Below, piece by piece: positions 1 through 9,130 of a stretch of DNA of 64,000 bases. Source of the stretch: Streptomyces sp. 846.5 (lineage in GTDB: Bacteria; Actinomycetota; Actinomycetes; Streptomycetales; Streptomycetaceae); contig NZ_SOBN01000001.1 in the NCBI RefSeq assembly GCF_004365705.1, forward strand, positions 558,001 to 622,000, written 5' to 3'. Both the position numbers and the translations under genes were made by a program. The notes beneath the pieces are model-generated. The model saw only the letters and a program-made list of their open reading frames with translations. It was not told where the DNA came from and searched no databases. Each line of letters opens with the position of its first letter. The first letter of the stretch is position 1.

Positions 1-659
1 CGGTCGCCGCCGGCCAGGCCCTCGTCGTGCGCTCGGCCACACTGAGCACCGAGGAGCTGGAACAGACTGTCCGCCGGACCTTCCCGGAGGCCGTGGTCAC
101 CGGCCGCGGGTCGGGCCTGGCCGTGCTCAAGGGCGTCGGTCACCCGGACACGCTGATCGAGGAGTTCGCGCTGCGCCGCGCCGCCGGACGGCAGGGGGTC
201 GTCCACACCCGGATGGCCACCGAGTCCGCCGTCACCCCCGAGGCCGCCCACCCCTTCTCGGTCGGCGGGAACGTGTGCCTGGTCCACAACGGCTCCTTCG
301 CCAACCACGCCACCATCCGGCGCGAACTGCTGGCCGAGGGCGCGCTGTTCGACAGCGACAACGACTCGGAGGTCGGCGCCCGTTTCATCGCCCGCCAACT
401 GGCCCAGGGCGCGGACCTGGAGAAGTCGCTGCGCCTGCTGTGCGAGCGGTTCGACGGCTTCTACACCCTGCTGGTCACCACCGGCGACAGCTTCGCGGTC
501 GTCCGCGACGCCATCGCCTGCAAACCCGCCGTCGTCGCCGAGACCGACGCCTGGGTGGCCATGGCCTCCGAGTACCGGTGCCTGGCCGCACTGCCCGGCA
601 TCGAGTCGGCCCGCATCTTCGAACCCGAGCCTGAGAGGGTCTACCTGTGGCAGCACTGA
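1..659 (+). CDS. glxB: Class II glutamine amidotransferase subunit, GlxB/MgsA type (5' end outside window)
   Basis: The frame is open to the left edge, so only the last ~218 residues are present. The N-terminal catalytic Cys expected for a class II (Ntn) amidotransferase lies outside the window. Visible family features are VVHTRMATES, the core VCLVHNGSFANHATIR and SDNDSEVGARF, typical of the glutaminase domain of glutamate-synthase-like enzymes. As a free-standing subunit it should hydrolyse glutamine and pass ammonia to a GlxD-type FMN subunit. It overlaps the next gene by 13 bp, which suggests translational coupling. The glxBCD/mgsABC trio is known from N-methylglutamate synthase and related methylamine or sarcosine metabolism. 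The exact substrate here is inferred. Confidence 0.85.
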   Translation, partial: VAAGQALVVRSATLSTEELEQTVRRTFPEAVVTGRGSGLAVLKGVGHPDTLIEEFALRRAAGRQGVVHTRMATESAVTPEAAHPFSVGGNVCLVHNGSFANHATIRRELLAEGALFDSDNDSEVGARFIARQLAQGADLEKSLRLLCERFDGFYTLLVTTGDSFAVVRDAIACKPAVVAETDAWVAMASEYRCLAALPGIESARIFEPEPERVYLWQH

Positions 660-1339
660 CCGCGACCGGGGTGGACCTGCGGTCCGTGTCCGTCCGTGAA
701 CTCAACCACGCACTGCACCGGGCGACTTCGGGCACCGCCTGGCGCATCGCCCACCCGGACGGCGCCCACAACCTCGCCGTCGGCCTCGACACCGCCGTCG
801 ACGTCGTGGTCGACGGGCACGTCGGCTACTACTGCGCGGGCATGAACCAGCACGCCACGGTCACCGTCAACGGCAATGCGGGCACCGGCGTCGCCGAGAA
901 CATGATGTCCGGGACGGTTCGGGTGTGCGGTAACGCCTCCCAGGCCGCCGGCGCCACCGCCCACGGCGGTCTGCTGGTGGTCGACGGCGACGCCTCCGCG
1001 CGCTGCGGGATCTCCCTGAAGGGCGCGGACATCGTCGTCGGCGGCAACGTCGGCCATATGAGCGCGTTCATGGCCCAGGCCGGCCGCCTGGTGATCTGCG
1101 GCGACGCGGGCGACGCGCTGGGCGACTCGATCTACGAGGCCCGCATCTATCTCAGGGGCAGGGTTCGGTCGCTGGGCGCCGACTGCGTCGAGAAGCCGAT
1201 GCGGGACGAGCATCTCGCCGAGCTGGCTCAGCTGTTGAAGTCCGCGGGGCGCGACGAGGACGACCCGGCCGACTTCCGCCGCTACGGATCCGCGCGCGGC
1301 CTCTACCACTTCAACTCCGGCAACAGCAGCGCCTACTGA
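647..1339 (+). CDS. glxC: Glutamate synthase GXGXG-domain subunit, GlxC/MgsB type
   Basis: This 230-residue protein matches the third (GXGXG, beta-helix) domain of glutamate synthase as a separate subunit. Repeated Gly-rich turns such as VDGHVGYYCAGMNQ, VNGNAGTGVAENMM and VCGNASQAAGATAHGG are visible, with IVVGGNVGHMSAFMAQAG further on. The domain is structural and links the amidotransferase and FMN subunits. The GTG start at 647 lies within the end of glxB and the glxD start follows 47 bp downstream, so the three form an operon. Function is assigned from family and gene order. Confidence 0.85.
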   Translation: MAALTATGVDLRSVSVRELNHALHRATSGTAWRIAHPDGAHNLAVGLDTAVDVVVDGHVGYYCAGMNQHATVTVNGNAGTGVAENMMSGTVRVCGNASQAAGATAHGGLLVVDGDASARCGISLKGADIVVGGNVGHMSAFMAQAGRLVICGDAGDALGDSIYEARIYLRGRVRSLGADCVEKPMRDEHLAELAQLLKSAGRDEDDPADFRRYGSARGLYHFNSGNSSAY

Positions 1340-1386
1340 CCGCAGCGGCCACCGCCACCCGCACACCGCCAACCCCGGAGACCTCC

Positions 1387-2712
1387 ATGAACCAGGACCT
1401 CGCCCAGCAGGGCCTGCGCGAGTCGGCGACCTTCGACCGTGCCACCATCCACGCCATCCAGCGCGCCGCCGAGACCGGTGTCTACGACATCCGCGGCTGG
1501 GGCGCCAAGCGCAGGCTGCCGCACTTCGACGACCTGCTCTTCCTCGGCGCCTCCATGTCCCGCTACCCGCTGGAGGGTTACCGGGAGCGCTGCGGCACCG
1601 ACGTGGTCCTCGGCGACCGCAACGCGACGCATCCGCTGCACCTGGACACCCCGGTCACCATCGCCGGCATGAGCTTCGGCGCCCTGTCTGCGCAGGCGAA
1701 GGAGGCGCTGGGACGCGGCGCGAGCGAGGCCGGCACCTCCACCACCACCGGCGACGGCGGGATGACCCCCGAGGAGCGCGACCAGTCCAAGCAGTTGGTC
1801 TACCAGTACCTCCCCTCCCGCTACGGCATGAACCCGGACGACCTGCGCAAGGCCGACGCCATCGAGGTGGTGCTCGGGCAGGGCGCCAAGCCCGGTGGCG
1901 GCGGCATGCTGCTCGGCCAGAAGATCACCGAGCGGGTCGCCGGGATGCGCACCCTCCCGGTCGGCATCGACCAGCGCAGCGCCTGCCGCCACCCGGACTG
2001 GACCGGGCCCGACGACCTGGAGATCAAGATCCGGGAGCTGCGGGAGATCACCGACTGGGAGAAGCCGGTCTACGTCAAGATCGGCGCCAGCCGCACCTAC
2101 TACGACGTCAAACTGGCCGTCCAGGCAGGCGCCGACGTCGTCGTGGTCGACGGCATGCAGGGCGGCACGGCCGCGACCCAGGAGGTGTTCATCGAGCATG
2201 TGGGCGTGCCGACGCTGGCCGCCGTTCCGCAGGCCGTCCGGGCGCTGCAGGAGCTGGGCGTGCACCGCAGGGTGCAGCTGATCGTCTCCGGCGGCATCCG
2301 CGGCGGCGCCGACCTCGCCAAGTGCATGGCGCTGGGCGCCGACGCGGTGGCCATCGGCACCGCGGCCCTGATCGCGCTGGGCGACAACCACCCCAGGTAC
2401 GACGACGCCTACCGCGAACTCGGCTCCGCCGCCGGGTACTTCGACGACTACCAGGACGGCCGCGACCCGGCCGGCATCACCACCCAGGACGAGGAGCTGG
2501 CCGCCGGGCTGGACCCGGTCGCGGGCGGCCGTCGCCTCGCCAACTTCATCCGGGTGATGACCATGGAGGCCCAGACCATCGCCCGCGCCTGCGGCAAGTC
2601 CCACCTCACCCATCTGGAACCGGAGGACCTGGTGGCACTCACCATCGAAGCCGCGGCCATGGCCCGGGTGCCGCTCGCGGGCACGGACTGGATACCCGGG
2701 GCCGGGCTGTGA
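1387..2712 (+). CDS. glxD: FMN-binding glutamate-synthase-like subunit, GlxD/MgsC type
   Basis: 441 residues with the glutamate synthase FMN/FeS barrel. The N-terminal part is followed by MSFGALSAQAKEALGRGA (about residue 96), GAKPGGGGMLLGQKI, a VYVKIGASRT strand, VVVVDGMQGGTAATQEVF, and a phosphate-binding end VSGGIRGGADLAKCMALGA. The [3Fe-4S]-type cysteines should lie in the segment beginning RACGKSHL, but I see few Cys, so the cluster content is uncertain. It should join the ammonia from GlxB to a 2-oxoacid or methylamine acceptor. A good RBS (GGAGACC) precedes the ATG. The stop overlaps the next start (GTGA). Confidence 0.86.
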   Translation: MNQDLAQQGLRESATFDRATIHAIQRAAETGVYDIRGWGAKRRLPHFDDLLFLGASMSRYPLEGYRERCGTDVVLGDRNATHPLHLDTPVTIAGMSFGALSAQAKEALGRGASEAGTSTTTGDGGMTPEERDQSKQLVYQYLPSRYGMNPDDLRKADAIEVVLGQGAKPGGGGMLLGQKITERVAGMRTLPVGIDQRSACRHPDWTGPDDLEIKIRELREITDWEKPVYVKIGASRTYYDVKLAVQAGADVVVVDGMQGGTAATQEVFIEHVGVPTLAAVPQAVRALQELGVHRRVQLIVSGGIRGGADLAKCMALGADAVAIGTAALIALGDNHPRYDDAYRELGSAAGYFDDYQDGRDPAGITTQDEELAAGLDPVAGGRRLANFIRVMTMEAQTIARACGKSHLTHLEPEDLVALTIEAAAMARVPLAGTDWIPGAGL

Positions 2713-3833
2713 GCCCCGACGTGGAGATCGCGGTGGTCGGCGCCGGCCTGATGGGCACCGCCACCACGTGGGCCGCCGCCCGCCGGGGCCGTACGGTGGC
2801 GCTGCTGGAGCAGTTCCGGCTCGGCCACGACCGGGGCAGCTCGCACGGCAGCGCCCGCATCGTGCGCCGCGCCTACTCCGACCCGCTGTATGTGACCATG
2901 ACCGGCCGGGCCATGGCGCTGTGGCGGGAGCTGGAGCAGGAGTCCGGCCGGACCCTGCTGCGGATCACCGGCGGCCTGGACCACGGCAGGCTGCGCCGGC
3001 CGGACCGGATCGCCGCCGTCCTCGACGCCTGCGGCGTCGCCCACGAGCTGCTCCCCGCCGCCGAGGCCGAACGCCGCTGGCCCGGCCTGCGGTTCGACGG
3101 CCCGGTACTCCACCACCCGGAGGCCGGCACGGTGGACCCGTCCGAGGCCATGGACGCCTTCGCCTCACTCGCCCGCCGAGGCGGAGCGGACATCCGCGAC
3201 GCGACCCCGGTGCGCCGGATCAGCGTGGAGGCGGACGACCTGGTCCGGCTGGAGACCGCTGCAGGCACGTTGACCGCCCGCACGGTCGTGGTCGCCGCCG
3301 GAGCCTGGATCCGCGACCTCCTCGACGGCCTGGTGCCGCTGCCCGAACTGACCGTCACCCAGCAGCAGGTCTTCCACTTCCCGCGCCTGGACCCCGCGGC
3401 CGTGCCCTGGCCCGTCATCGTGCACAAGGACGCCCTCTCCACCTACAGCCTGCCGGGAGGCCGCGACGGCGGCCCCGACGACGGTCGCAAGATCGCCGAG
3501 CACGACGCCGGCCCCCGCACCACGGCGGCAGACCGGGACGGCAGGGTCGACCCTACGGCCCGCGACCGGATCACCGCCTACGTACGGGACTGGCTGCCGG
3601 GACTGCTGCCGGAGCCCTTCAACGAGACGACCTGCCTCTACACCTCCACCGCGAACGAGGACTTCGTCCTGGACCGGGTCGGCCCGGTCGTGGTGTGCTC
3701 CCCCTGCTCGGGCCACGGCGCCAAGTTCGCCCCGCTGATCGGCGAGTACGCCGCCGACCTCGCCACCGGCCGGCCCGGCCCCGACCCCCGGTTCTCACTG
3801 GCCGCGCACGGCGCACTGTCTCCTCACAGATGA
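2709..3833 (+). CDS. Monomeric sarcosine oxidase / N-methyl amino acid oxidase (MSOX/MTOX family)
   Basis: 374 residues with an N-terminal FAD-binding motif VVGAGLMGTATTWAAARRG and the family SHGSARIVRRAYSDP segment. Cys309 in TTCLYTSTANEDFVLD is at the position that covalently attaches FAD in MSOX, and SGHGAKFAPLIGEY closes the flavin site. It should oxidise sarcosine to glycine, formaldehyde and H2O2, the last step of betaine demethylation. The GTG start at 2709 overlaps the glxD stop, and that coupling decided the start. The neighbouring glxBCD genes fit N-methyl-amine metabolism. A different secondary amino acid remains possible. Confidence 0.85.
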   Translation: MSPDVEIAVVGAGLMGTATTWAAARRGRTVALLEQFRLGHDRGSSHGSARIVRRAYSDPLYVTMTGRAMALWRELEQESGRTLLRITGGLDHGRLRRPDRIAAVLDACGVAHELLPAAEAERRWPGLRFDGPVLHHPEAGTVDPSEAMDAFASLARRGGADIRDATPVRRISVEADDLVRLETAAGTLTARTVVVAAGAWIRDLLDGLVPLPELTVTQQQVFHFPRLDPAAVPWPVIVHKDALSTYSLPGGRDGGPDDGRKIAEHDAGPRTTAADRDGRVDPTARDRITAYVRDWLPGLLPEPFNETTCLYTSTANEDFVLDRVGPVVVCSPCSGHGAKFAPLIGEYAADLATGRPGPDPRFSLAAHGALSPHR

Positions 3834-3852
3834 CGTCGTCCAATGCGGCACA

Positions 3853-4518
3853 ATGTCCGACATGACCACCGACTCCGAGTCCCGCGATCCCGCCGTAGTC
3901 CTGCCGGACCGGGAGGTGGAACCCGGCGGAGCGGCCGGTCCGCTGGAACTGGAGGCCGTCATCGCCCGTCAGGTCCGCCGCTACCGCGTCGCGGCCGGCC
4001 TGTCGGTCGGCGACATGGCGACCCGGGTCGGCATCTCCAAGGCCATGCTCTCCAAGATCGAGAACGCCCAGACCTCCTGCAGCCTCACCACCCTCGGACG
4101 CCTGGCCATCGGCCTGAACGTGCCGGTGACCGCGCTGTTCCGCGGTGTCGACGCCGAGCGCGAAGCAGTCTTCGTCCCCGCCGGACACGGCGCCCGCATC
4201 GCCCGCCGCGGCAGCCGCGTCGGCCACCTCTACGAGCTCCTCGGCGCCCTGCGCGGCCCCCACAAGCGCATGGAGGCCGTCCTGGTCACCCTCACCGAGT
4301 CCAGCGAGGTCTTCCCGCTCTTCCAGCACCCGGGCACCGAGCTCCTCTACATGCTCGAAGGCGAAATGCTCTACGGCCACGGCGAGGCCAGCTACACCCT
4401 CCGCCCCGGAGACGCCCTCCAACTGGACGGCGAGGGCACCCACGGCCCCCAGGAACTGATCGAACTCCCGATCCGCTTCCTCTCCGTAACCGCCTACGGC
4501 GACCACCCGCCCGAGTAG
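3853..4518 (+). CDS. XRE-family regulator with C-terminal cupin domain
   Basis: 221 residues. A helix-turn-helix of the Cro/CI type occupies about residues 38-92 (GLSVGDMATRVGISKAML, then SKIENAQTSCSLTTLGRLA). A cupin barrel follows (FQHPGTELLYMLEGEMLYGHG, RPGDALQLDGEGTHGP). Such HTH-cupin proteins commonly control amino-acid or amine oxidase operons by sensing a small metabolite in the cupin. It starts 19 bp after the sarcosine oxidase gene on the same strand, so it probably regulates the glxBCD-oxidase operon. The effector is unknown. Confidence 0.85.
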   Translation: MSDMTTDSESRDPAVVLPDREVEPGGAAGPLELEAVIARQVRRYRVAAGLSVGDMATRVGISKAMLSKIENAQTSCSLTTLGRLAIGLNVPVTALFRGVDAEREAVFVPAGHGARIARRGSRVGHLYELLGALRGPHKRMEAVLVTLTESSEVFPLFQHPGTELLYMLEGEMLYGHGEASYTLRPGDALQLDGEGTHGPQELIELPIRFLSVTAYGDHPPE

Positions 4519-4544
4519 CCGCTCCCCGCCCAGCCGACGCTGCG

Positions 4545-5600
4545 TCAGGTGTCGAGCGAGGCCCAGAGCTTGGTTGCCGCGCTGGTGGCGACGAGGCGGT
4601 TGGGGTCGCTCGGGGCGGCTGCCACCGGCATGGTGACCGTGGTGACGTCGCTGGTCTTGATCTTGTCCAGGCCGACCGCGAAGTTCACCAGCTTCGACAG
4701 GGAGCCCAGCTTGGTGTCCACCGTCAGGCTCTGGGTGGCCGTCTCCGCCAGGGAGTAGAGCTCCGTGGGGTCGGTGAACGCGTTCAGGCTGCGGATCTTC
4801 TTCAGCATCTGCTTCACCAACTGCTGCTGCAGCGTGATCCGCCCAAGGTCGCTGCCGTCCCCGATGCCGTGCCGGGTGCGGGCGAAGGCGACCGCCTGGG
4901 TGCCGTTGAGGGTGTGGGTGCCCTTGCTGAGCTTGAGGTGGCTGTAGCTGTCGTCGATGTTCTGACTCACCGTCACCCCGCCCAGCGCGTCGACCAGCTT
5001 GGCCAGGCCGGAGAAGTCCACCTCGATGTAGTGGTTGATCTTCAGGCCGGTCAGGTGCTGCACCGTCTTGATGGCGCAGACCGGCCCGCCAACGGAGTAC
5101 GCGGTATTGAACATCACCCCGGACACCGCGTACGTGGTCGCACCCGACGCGGTGGTGCAGGACGGGCGGTAGACCAGGGTGTCGCGCGGGATGCTGACGA
5201 CCGTGGCCTTGGTGTGCGAGGCGTTGATGTGGACCACCATCGCGGTGTCCGAGCGCGCGCCGGAGGCGGCGTGGTCATGGACCACGGCGGAGTTGCTGCC
5301 CGAGCGGGTGTCGGAGCCGAGCACCAGGATGTTCATCGAACCCGTGGCCGCCGTGGAGCCGGGCATGGTCGCGCTCGCGGAGACGGAAGCCGAATCGGAG
5401 GCCGAGGCGCCGTCGTCCAGCGCGGAGGAGATGTCCACGGTCTTGATGTTGTGGTCCAGGCGCCAGTACCCGTAGGCCGCTGCGCTGCCCGCGGCGAGCA
5501 GCACCACGGAGAAGGCGGCAATCACGATCTTGAGCGTGCGGCGTCTGTGCCTGCGCGCTCGCAGCTCGGGTTTCGGCTGGGAGCTGTCTCCGTCAGGCAC
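4545..5600 (-). CDS. LytR-CpsA-Psr (LCP) family cell-wall ligase
   Basis: 351 residues. A basic cytoplasmic N-terminus (RARRHRRRT) is followed by one membrane helix (about residues 25-46), a low-complexity Ala/Ser linker and an extracellular LCP domain. Family signatures are ILVLGSDTRSGSN, HINASHTKATVVSIPRDTLV, VDFSGLAKLVDALGGVTV and FARTRHGIGDGSDLGRITLQ. LCP enzymes transfer lipid-linked glycopolymers to peptidoglycan outside the membrane. It converges with the XRE gene (26 bp apart) and shows no link to the amine genes, so it is probably a housekeeping cell-envelope gene. Confidence 0.9.
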   Translation of the reverse strand: MPDGDSSQPKPELRARRHRRRTLKIVIAAFSVVLLAAGSAAAYGYWRLDHNIKTVDISSALDDGASASDSASVSASATMPGSTAATGSMNILVLGSDTRSGSNSAVVHDHAASGARSDTAMVVHINASHTKATVVSIPRDTLVYRPSCTTASGATTYAVSGVMFNTAYSVGGPVCAIKTVQHLTGLKINHYIEVDFSGLAKLVDALGGVTVSQNIDDSYSHLKLSKGTHTLNGTQAVAFARTRHGIGDGSDLGRITLQQQLVKQMLKKIRSLNAFTDPTELYSLAETATQSLTVDTKLGSLSKLVNFAVGLDKIKTSDVTTVTMPVAAAPSDPNRLVATSAATKLWASLDT

Positions 5601-5738
5601 CTGTGTCGTCCGTCCGTTGCGTGGGGGTGATCAACGACGAACGTACGTGCGGCGGGTCCGCGAGCGACATGATTTCCGGCGTCTTCACTACCAGGTCACA
5701 TGATTGACAGCCTCCCCTCAGCTGCCCTCGCAGGAATG

Positions 5739-5774
5739 GGCGGCCCCGGCGGCGGGAGCACCGTCGGGGCCGCC
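5739..5774 (-). terminator. GC-rich hairpin downstream of the permease remnant
   Basis: A 10-bp perfect stem (GGCGGCCCCG at 5739-5748 paired with CGGGGCCGCC at 5765-5774) encloses a 16-nt loop. It lies 16 bp past the end of the minus-strand permease remnant. There is no T-tract, which is common for streptomycete terminators. The rest of 5601-5790 contains the LCP promoter region and nothing else recognisable. Confidence 0.6.
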
Positions 5775-5790
5775 GGCACTGCGGCTGCGC

Positions 5791-6777
5791 TCAGTCGGTG
5801 GTGCGGGTTCTGCGGCCGGCGAAGTAGAAGGCGACGCCCAGGAGGAGGAAGCCAGCCAGGGGGATGACCTGGGAGAGGGTGTAGGCGGCGCGCTGTCCGG
5901 CCCAGCCTGAAGGTGCGTCGTCGACCTTGGCGCCGGTGAGCCAGTCGGTGGCGAAGCCCGGGTAGACGAGCGTGATCGCACCCAGGAGGAGTAGCGACAC
6001 GGTGGCGACCACGCACAGCGCGATCACCGGCTTTCCGCCGGGAACCCGGTACGGCCGTGCCGCGTCGGGGAGCTTGCGCCGCAGCACCAGCGCGGCCGGC
6101 AGGATGCCCAGGTAGGAGAGCAGGGTGGTGGACAGGGCGAGTGCCAGGACGGCCGCGAAGTACTTGGCGGCGCTGCCGGACAGCTCATGCGCCAGCACGC
6201 AGACGGTCGACGCGACGATCCCGGAGAGCACGTTGACCCGCACCGGGGTGCCGAAGCGCGCCGAGATGACGCCCAGCGATCGCGGGGCCGCGCCGTCGTA
6301 GCCGGAGACGGCGAGGGCCCGGTCGCTGCCCATCAGCCAGGGCACGGCGCTGGTCAGCAGAGCGAGCAGGAACGCGGCGGCGACGATGTCGGCGATCACG
6401 GTACCGGCCCCGGTGAGGGTGACCGTGCCGTCGGCGGCGATGTGGCCGCCGTAGACGGTGAAGGCGGCCCGCATGGCGTCGGTGAACCCGGTCAGGCCGG
6501 TGACGCTGGAGGTGGGCAGGACGGTGAGGATGCCGACCACGGGCAGGAGGTAGCCGAGGACGGCGCCGATGCCGCCGCGCAGGATCCCGATCGGGACGTC
6601 ACGCTGGGGGTCGGTCATCTCCTCGGCGGCGGAACTGGGCACGTCGAATCCGACGAAGTTGAACAGCAGCACCGGCGTGAGCGCCAGGAACACGGCCCAG
6701 CTCGGTCGCAGGTCACCGGCGTGGATGCCGTGGAAGCCGTGCCTGATCGCGTATATGCCGACGGTGACGACGGCACG
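5791..6777 (-). pseudogene. APC-family amino acid permease, N-terminal third missing
   Basis: The readable part is about 328 codons. It contains the C-terminal two thirds of an APC-superfamily transporter: IHAGDLRPSWAVFLALTPVL, NFVGFDVPSSAAEEM (a conserved TM6-region signature), then about six hydrophobic helices ending GFLLLGVAFYFAGRRTRT. Family members are about 480-520 residues. Upstream the frame reaches an in-frame TGA at 6778-6780, and no continuation exists in any frame before the divergent gene at 6944. Internal GTG codons could start a protein of about 300 residues, but the first helices would be missing. This looks like a 5' deletion. The substrate cannot be read. Confidence 0.8.
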
Positions 6778-6823
6778 TCATGACCAACATCGACAGCTGA
6801 CGACTGACGACTGACCCCGGAAC

Positions 6824-6865
6824 GGCGAAGGGCCCCGGACGCGGCGGTGTCCGGGACTCTTCGCC
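6824..6865. terminator. Long hairpin between two divergently read genes
   Basis: Two stacked stems are visible: GGCGAAG (6824-6830) with CTTCGCC (6859-6865), and CCCGGAC (6834-6840) with GTCCGGG (6849-6855). This is a terminator-like structure, yet it lies between a minus-strand remnant and a plus-strand gene, where no transcript should end. It is preceded by a short TGACGAC tandem (6798-6811). It may have served a gene now deleted. Confidence 0.5.
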
Positions 6866-6943
6866 CACCCTTCGCGTACCGCGCAAAGTAGACTGATCGG
6901 GCATTTCAGAAGCCGGGTATCCCCTATCGCTGGGAGCGCTCGC

Positions 6944-9130
6944 ATGGCGGACCAACCGGTGCCCGGCCCGAACGGCTACGACCCACGGACGAGCCCGGCC
7001 GCGACCGTCCGGGTGTCCCGGCCTGCGGCGGCGCCGGCCCAGGTCGAGCCGTCGGCCGGCCGGAACGACCTGCTGGCCCTCAACGGCATGGGCAGCTTCG
7101 ACTGGGACCTCGACGCCGGGACCTACCACCTCGACGAGGTCGGCCTCGAGGTGTTCGACCTGCGGGCGGACGAGTACGACGGCCGGCCGACCTCACTGGC
7201 GACGCGGGTCTCCCCCGAGGACGGCCACCGGCTCGACGCCGCGGTGTCGCTGGCCATCCAGGCGGGCCGGCTGACCTTCGCGGCCTACTTCCAGGTGGTC
7301 TGCCGCGACGGCACCCGCCGCTGGGCACACACCCAGGGCCGGATCCTGCGGGACGAGCAGGCCTACCCCTACCGCGTCGTCGGCATCGTCCGCAACGCCG
7401 ACGAGGAGCTGGCGCACGCCGAGGCGATGCGCACGCTGGGCGCCGACCGGCGCCGCCAGACGGACTCCGTGCGGGCCACCACCGAGGCCCTCGCCCGCGC
7501 TCTCACTGTCGAGGACGTGATCCGCGTGCTCACCGACAGCGAGGGGCTCCGGCGGTTCGGCGCCGACGGGCTCGCGCTGGGCCTGGTCGAAGGGAACACC
7601 ATACGGCTGGTCGCCGCCACCCACCCGCCCTCGCCGGCGCTCCGGGCGCAGGACGACTTCTCCTTCACCCGGTTGGACGACCGGCTGCCGCTGGCCGAAG
7701 CCGTCCGCTCCGGACGGCCGCAGTTCGTCGGCGACCAGGACGAGCTCTGCGCCCGCTACCCCAGGCTGCGCCCCTACGCGGACCAGATGGGCATCAACGC
7801 GGGCGCCTTCCTGCCCCTGATCGCCCAGGCACGCACCCTCGGGGCGCTGGGCCTCTACTACGCCGACAGCCATGAGTTCAGCACCGAGGACCGCAACATC
7901 TGCATCGCCCTGACCAGCGCCGTCGCCCAGTCACTGCAACGCGCCGTGCTGTTCGACCAGGAGCGCGAGTTCGCCACCACCCTGCAGACCACCATGCTGC
8001 CCCGGCGGATCCCGCGGATCAGCGGCGGCGAGGTGGCCGTCCGCTACCGGGCCGGACGCAGCGGACGGGAGGTGGGCGGCGACTGGTACGACGTGATCCC
8101 GCTGCCGCACGGCCGGGTCGGGCTCGTCGTCGGCGACGTCGAGGGGCACGACAGCCACGCCGCCGCCATCATGGGCCAGCTGCGGATCGCCCTGCGCGCC
8201 TACGCCGCCGAGGGCCACGCCCCGTCCACCGTGCTGGCCCGGGCCTCGCGGTTCCTGGCCGAGCTCGACACCGAGCGCTCCGCCACCTGCATCTACGTGG
8301 AGGCGGACCTGGAGACCGGCGCGCTCCGGCTGGCCCGGGCCGGCCATCTCGAACCGCTGCTCCGGCATCGCGGCGGCCGCACCAGCTGGCCCGCGGTGCG
8401 CGGCGGACTCCCGCTGGGGATGGCCACCGTCTTCGAGGCGGACGACTACCCGGAGACCCGGCTGCACCTGAACCACGACGGCGTCCTGCTGCTCTGCACC
8501 GACGGTCTGGTCGAGCGGCCCGGCCAGGACATCGCGGAGGGGATGGACACGCTCGCCGAAGCCCTGGAGTCGGGACCGCTCTGCACCGAGGCGCTCGCCG
8601 ACCACCTGTGCCGCGAAGGCTCCGGCCACTCCGGGACCGAGGACGACATGGCGCTGCTCCTGCTGCGGCGCACCCCCGCTCCCGGCGGCCGGGTTCCGAT
8701 CCGCGCGGTGCAGCACATCCACCAGGCCGATCCGGAGGGGCTGGTCGAAGCCCGCGCCGTGCTCCGGCAGACCCTGTCCGCCTGGGCGGCCAGCGGCCCG
8801 ATCAGCGACATCGAGCTGGTGGCGGACGAACTGATCACCAACTCGCTGGTGCACACCGACAGCGGGGCGACCCTGACCGTCGAGCTCCTCGGCGACGCCC
8901 GGCCCCGGGTCCGCCTGGAGATCCAGGACTCCTCCAGCGAGTGGCCGCGACGCCGGGTCCCCGGCGAGACCGCCACCTCCGGCCGCGGGCTGCTCCTGGT
9001 GGACGCCCTGGCCGAGAGGTGGGGGGTGCAGCCGCTGGGCTCCGGCAAGAGCGTCTGGTGCGAGTTCCCGCTGACGCCGCCGCTCAGTCCAGCAGCCGAC
9101 GGGTCCGCAGAGCCAGGAAGAACTCGGTGA
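6944..9130 (+). CDS. PAS-GAF-SpoIIE (PP2C-type) phosphatase with C-terminal anti-sigma-like ATPase domain
   Basis: 728 residues in four modules. A PAS/PAC sensor is at about 45-165 (GSFDWDLDAGTYHLDEVGLE). A GAF domain is at about 180-335. The SpoIIE-type Ser/Thr phosphatase is at about 345-570 (MLPRRIPRISGGEVAVRYRA, GGDWYDVIPL, VGLVVGDVEGHD, LLLCTDGLVERPG). A GHKL ATPase of the RsbW type is at about 590-715 (VADELITNSLVHT, GRGLLLVDALAERWG). Such proteins dephosphorylate anti-sigma antagonists and may also kinase them, linking small-molecule or redox sensing to partner switching. The ATG has a GGGAG RBS. The 3' end overlaps the convergent pucR gene by 47 bp. Confidence 0.9.
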   Translation: MADQPVPGPNGYDPRTSPAATVRVSRPAAAPAQVEPSAGRNDLLALNGMGSFDWDLDAGTYHLDEVGLEVFDLRADEYDGRPTSLATRVSPEDGHRLDAAVSLAIQAGRLTFAAYFQVVCRDGTRRWAHTQGRILRDEQAYPYRVVGIVRNADEELAHAEAMRTLGADRRRQTDSVRATTEALARALTVEDVIRVLTDSEGLRRFGADGLALGLVEGNTIRLVAATHPPSPALRAQDDFSFTRLDDRLPLAEAVRSGRPQFVGDQDELCARYPRLRPYADQMGINAGAFLPLIAQARTLGALGLYYADSHEFSTEDRNICIALTSAVAQSLQRAVLFDQEREFATTLQTTMLPRRIPRISGGEVAVRYRAGRSGREVGGDWYDVIPLPHGRVGLVVGDVEGHDSHAAAIMGQLRIALRAYAAEGHAPSTVLARASRFLAELDTERSATCIYVEADLETGALRLARAGHLEPLLRHRGGRTSWPAVRGGLPLGMATVFEADDYPETRLHLNHDGVLLLCTDGLVERPGQDIAEGMDTLAEALESGPLCTEALADHLCREGSGHSGTEDDMALLLLRRTPAPGGRVPIRAVQHIHQADPEGLVEARAVLRQTLSAWAASGPISDIELVADELITNSLVHTDSGATLTVELLGDARPRVRLEIQDSSSEWPRRRVPGETATSGRGLLLVDALAERWGVQPLGSGKSVWCEFPLTPPLSPAADGSAEPGRTR

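Noticed and set aside
6798-6811. TGACGAC short tandem as a regulatory repeat
   Set aside because: Only two full copies and no matching element elsewhere near the promoter. More likely a slippage or junction scar.
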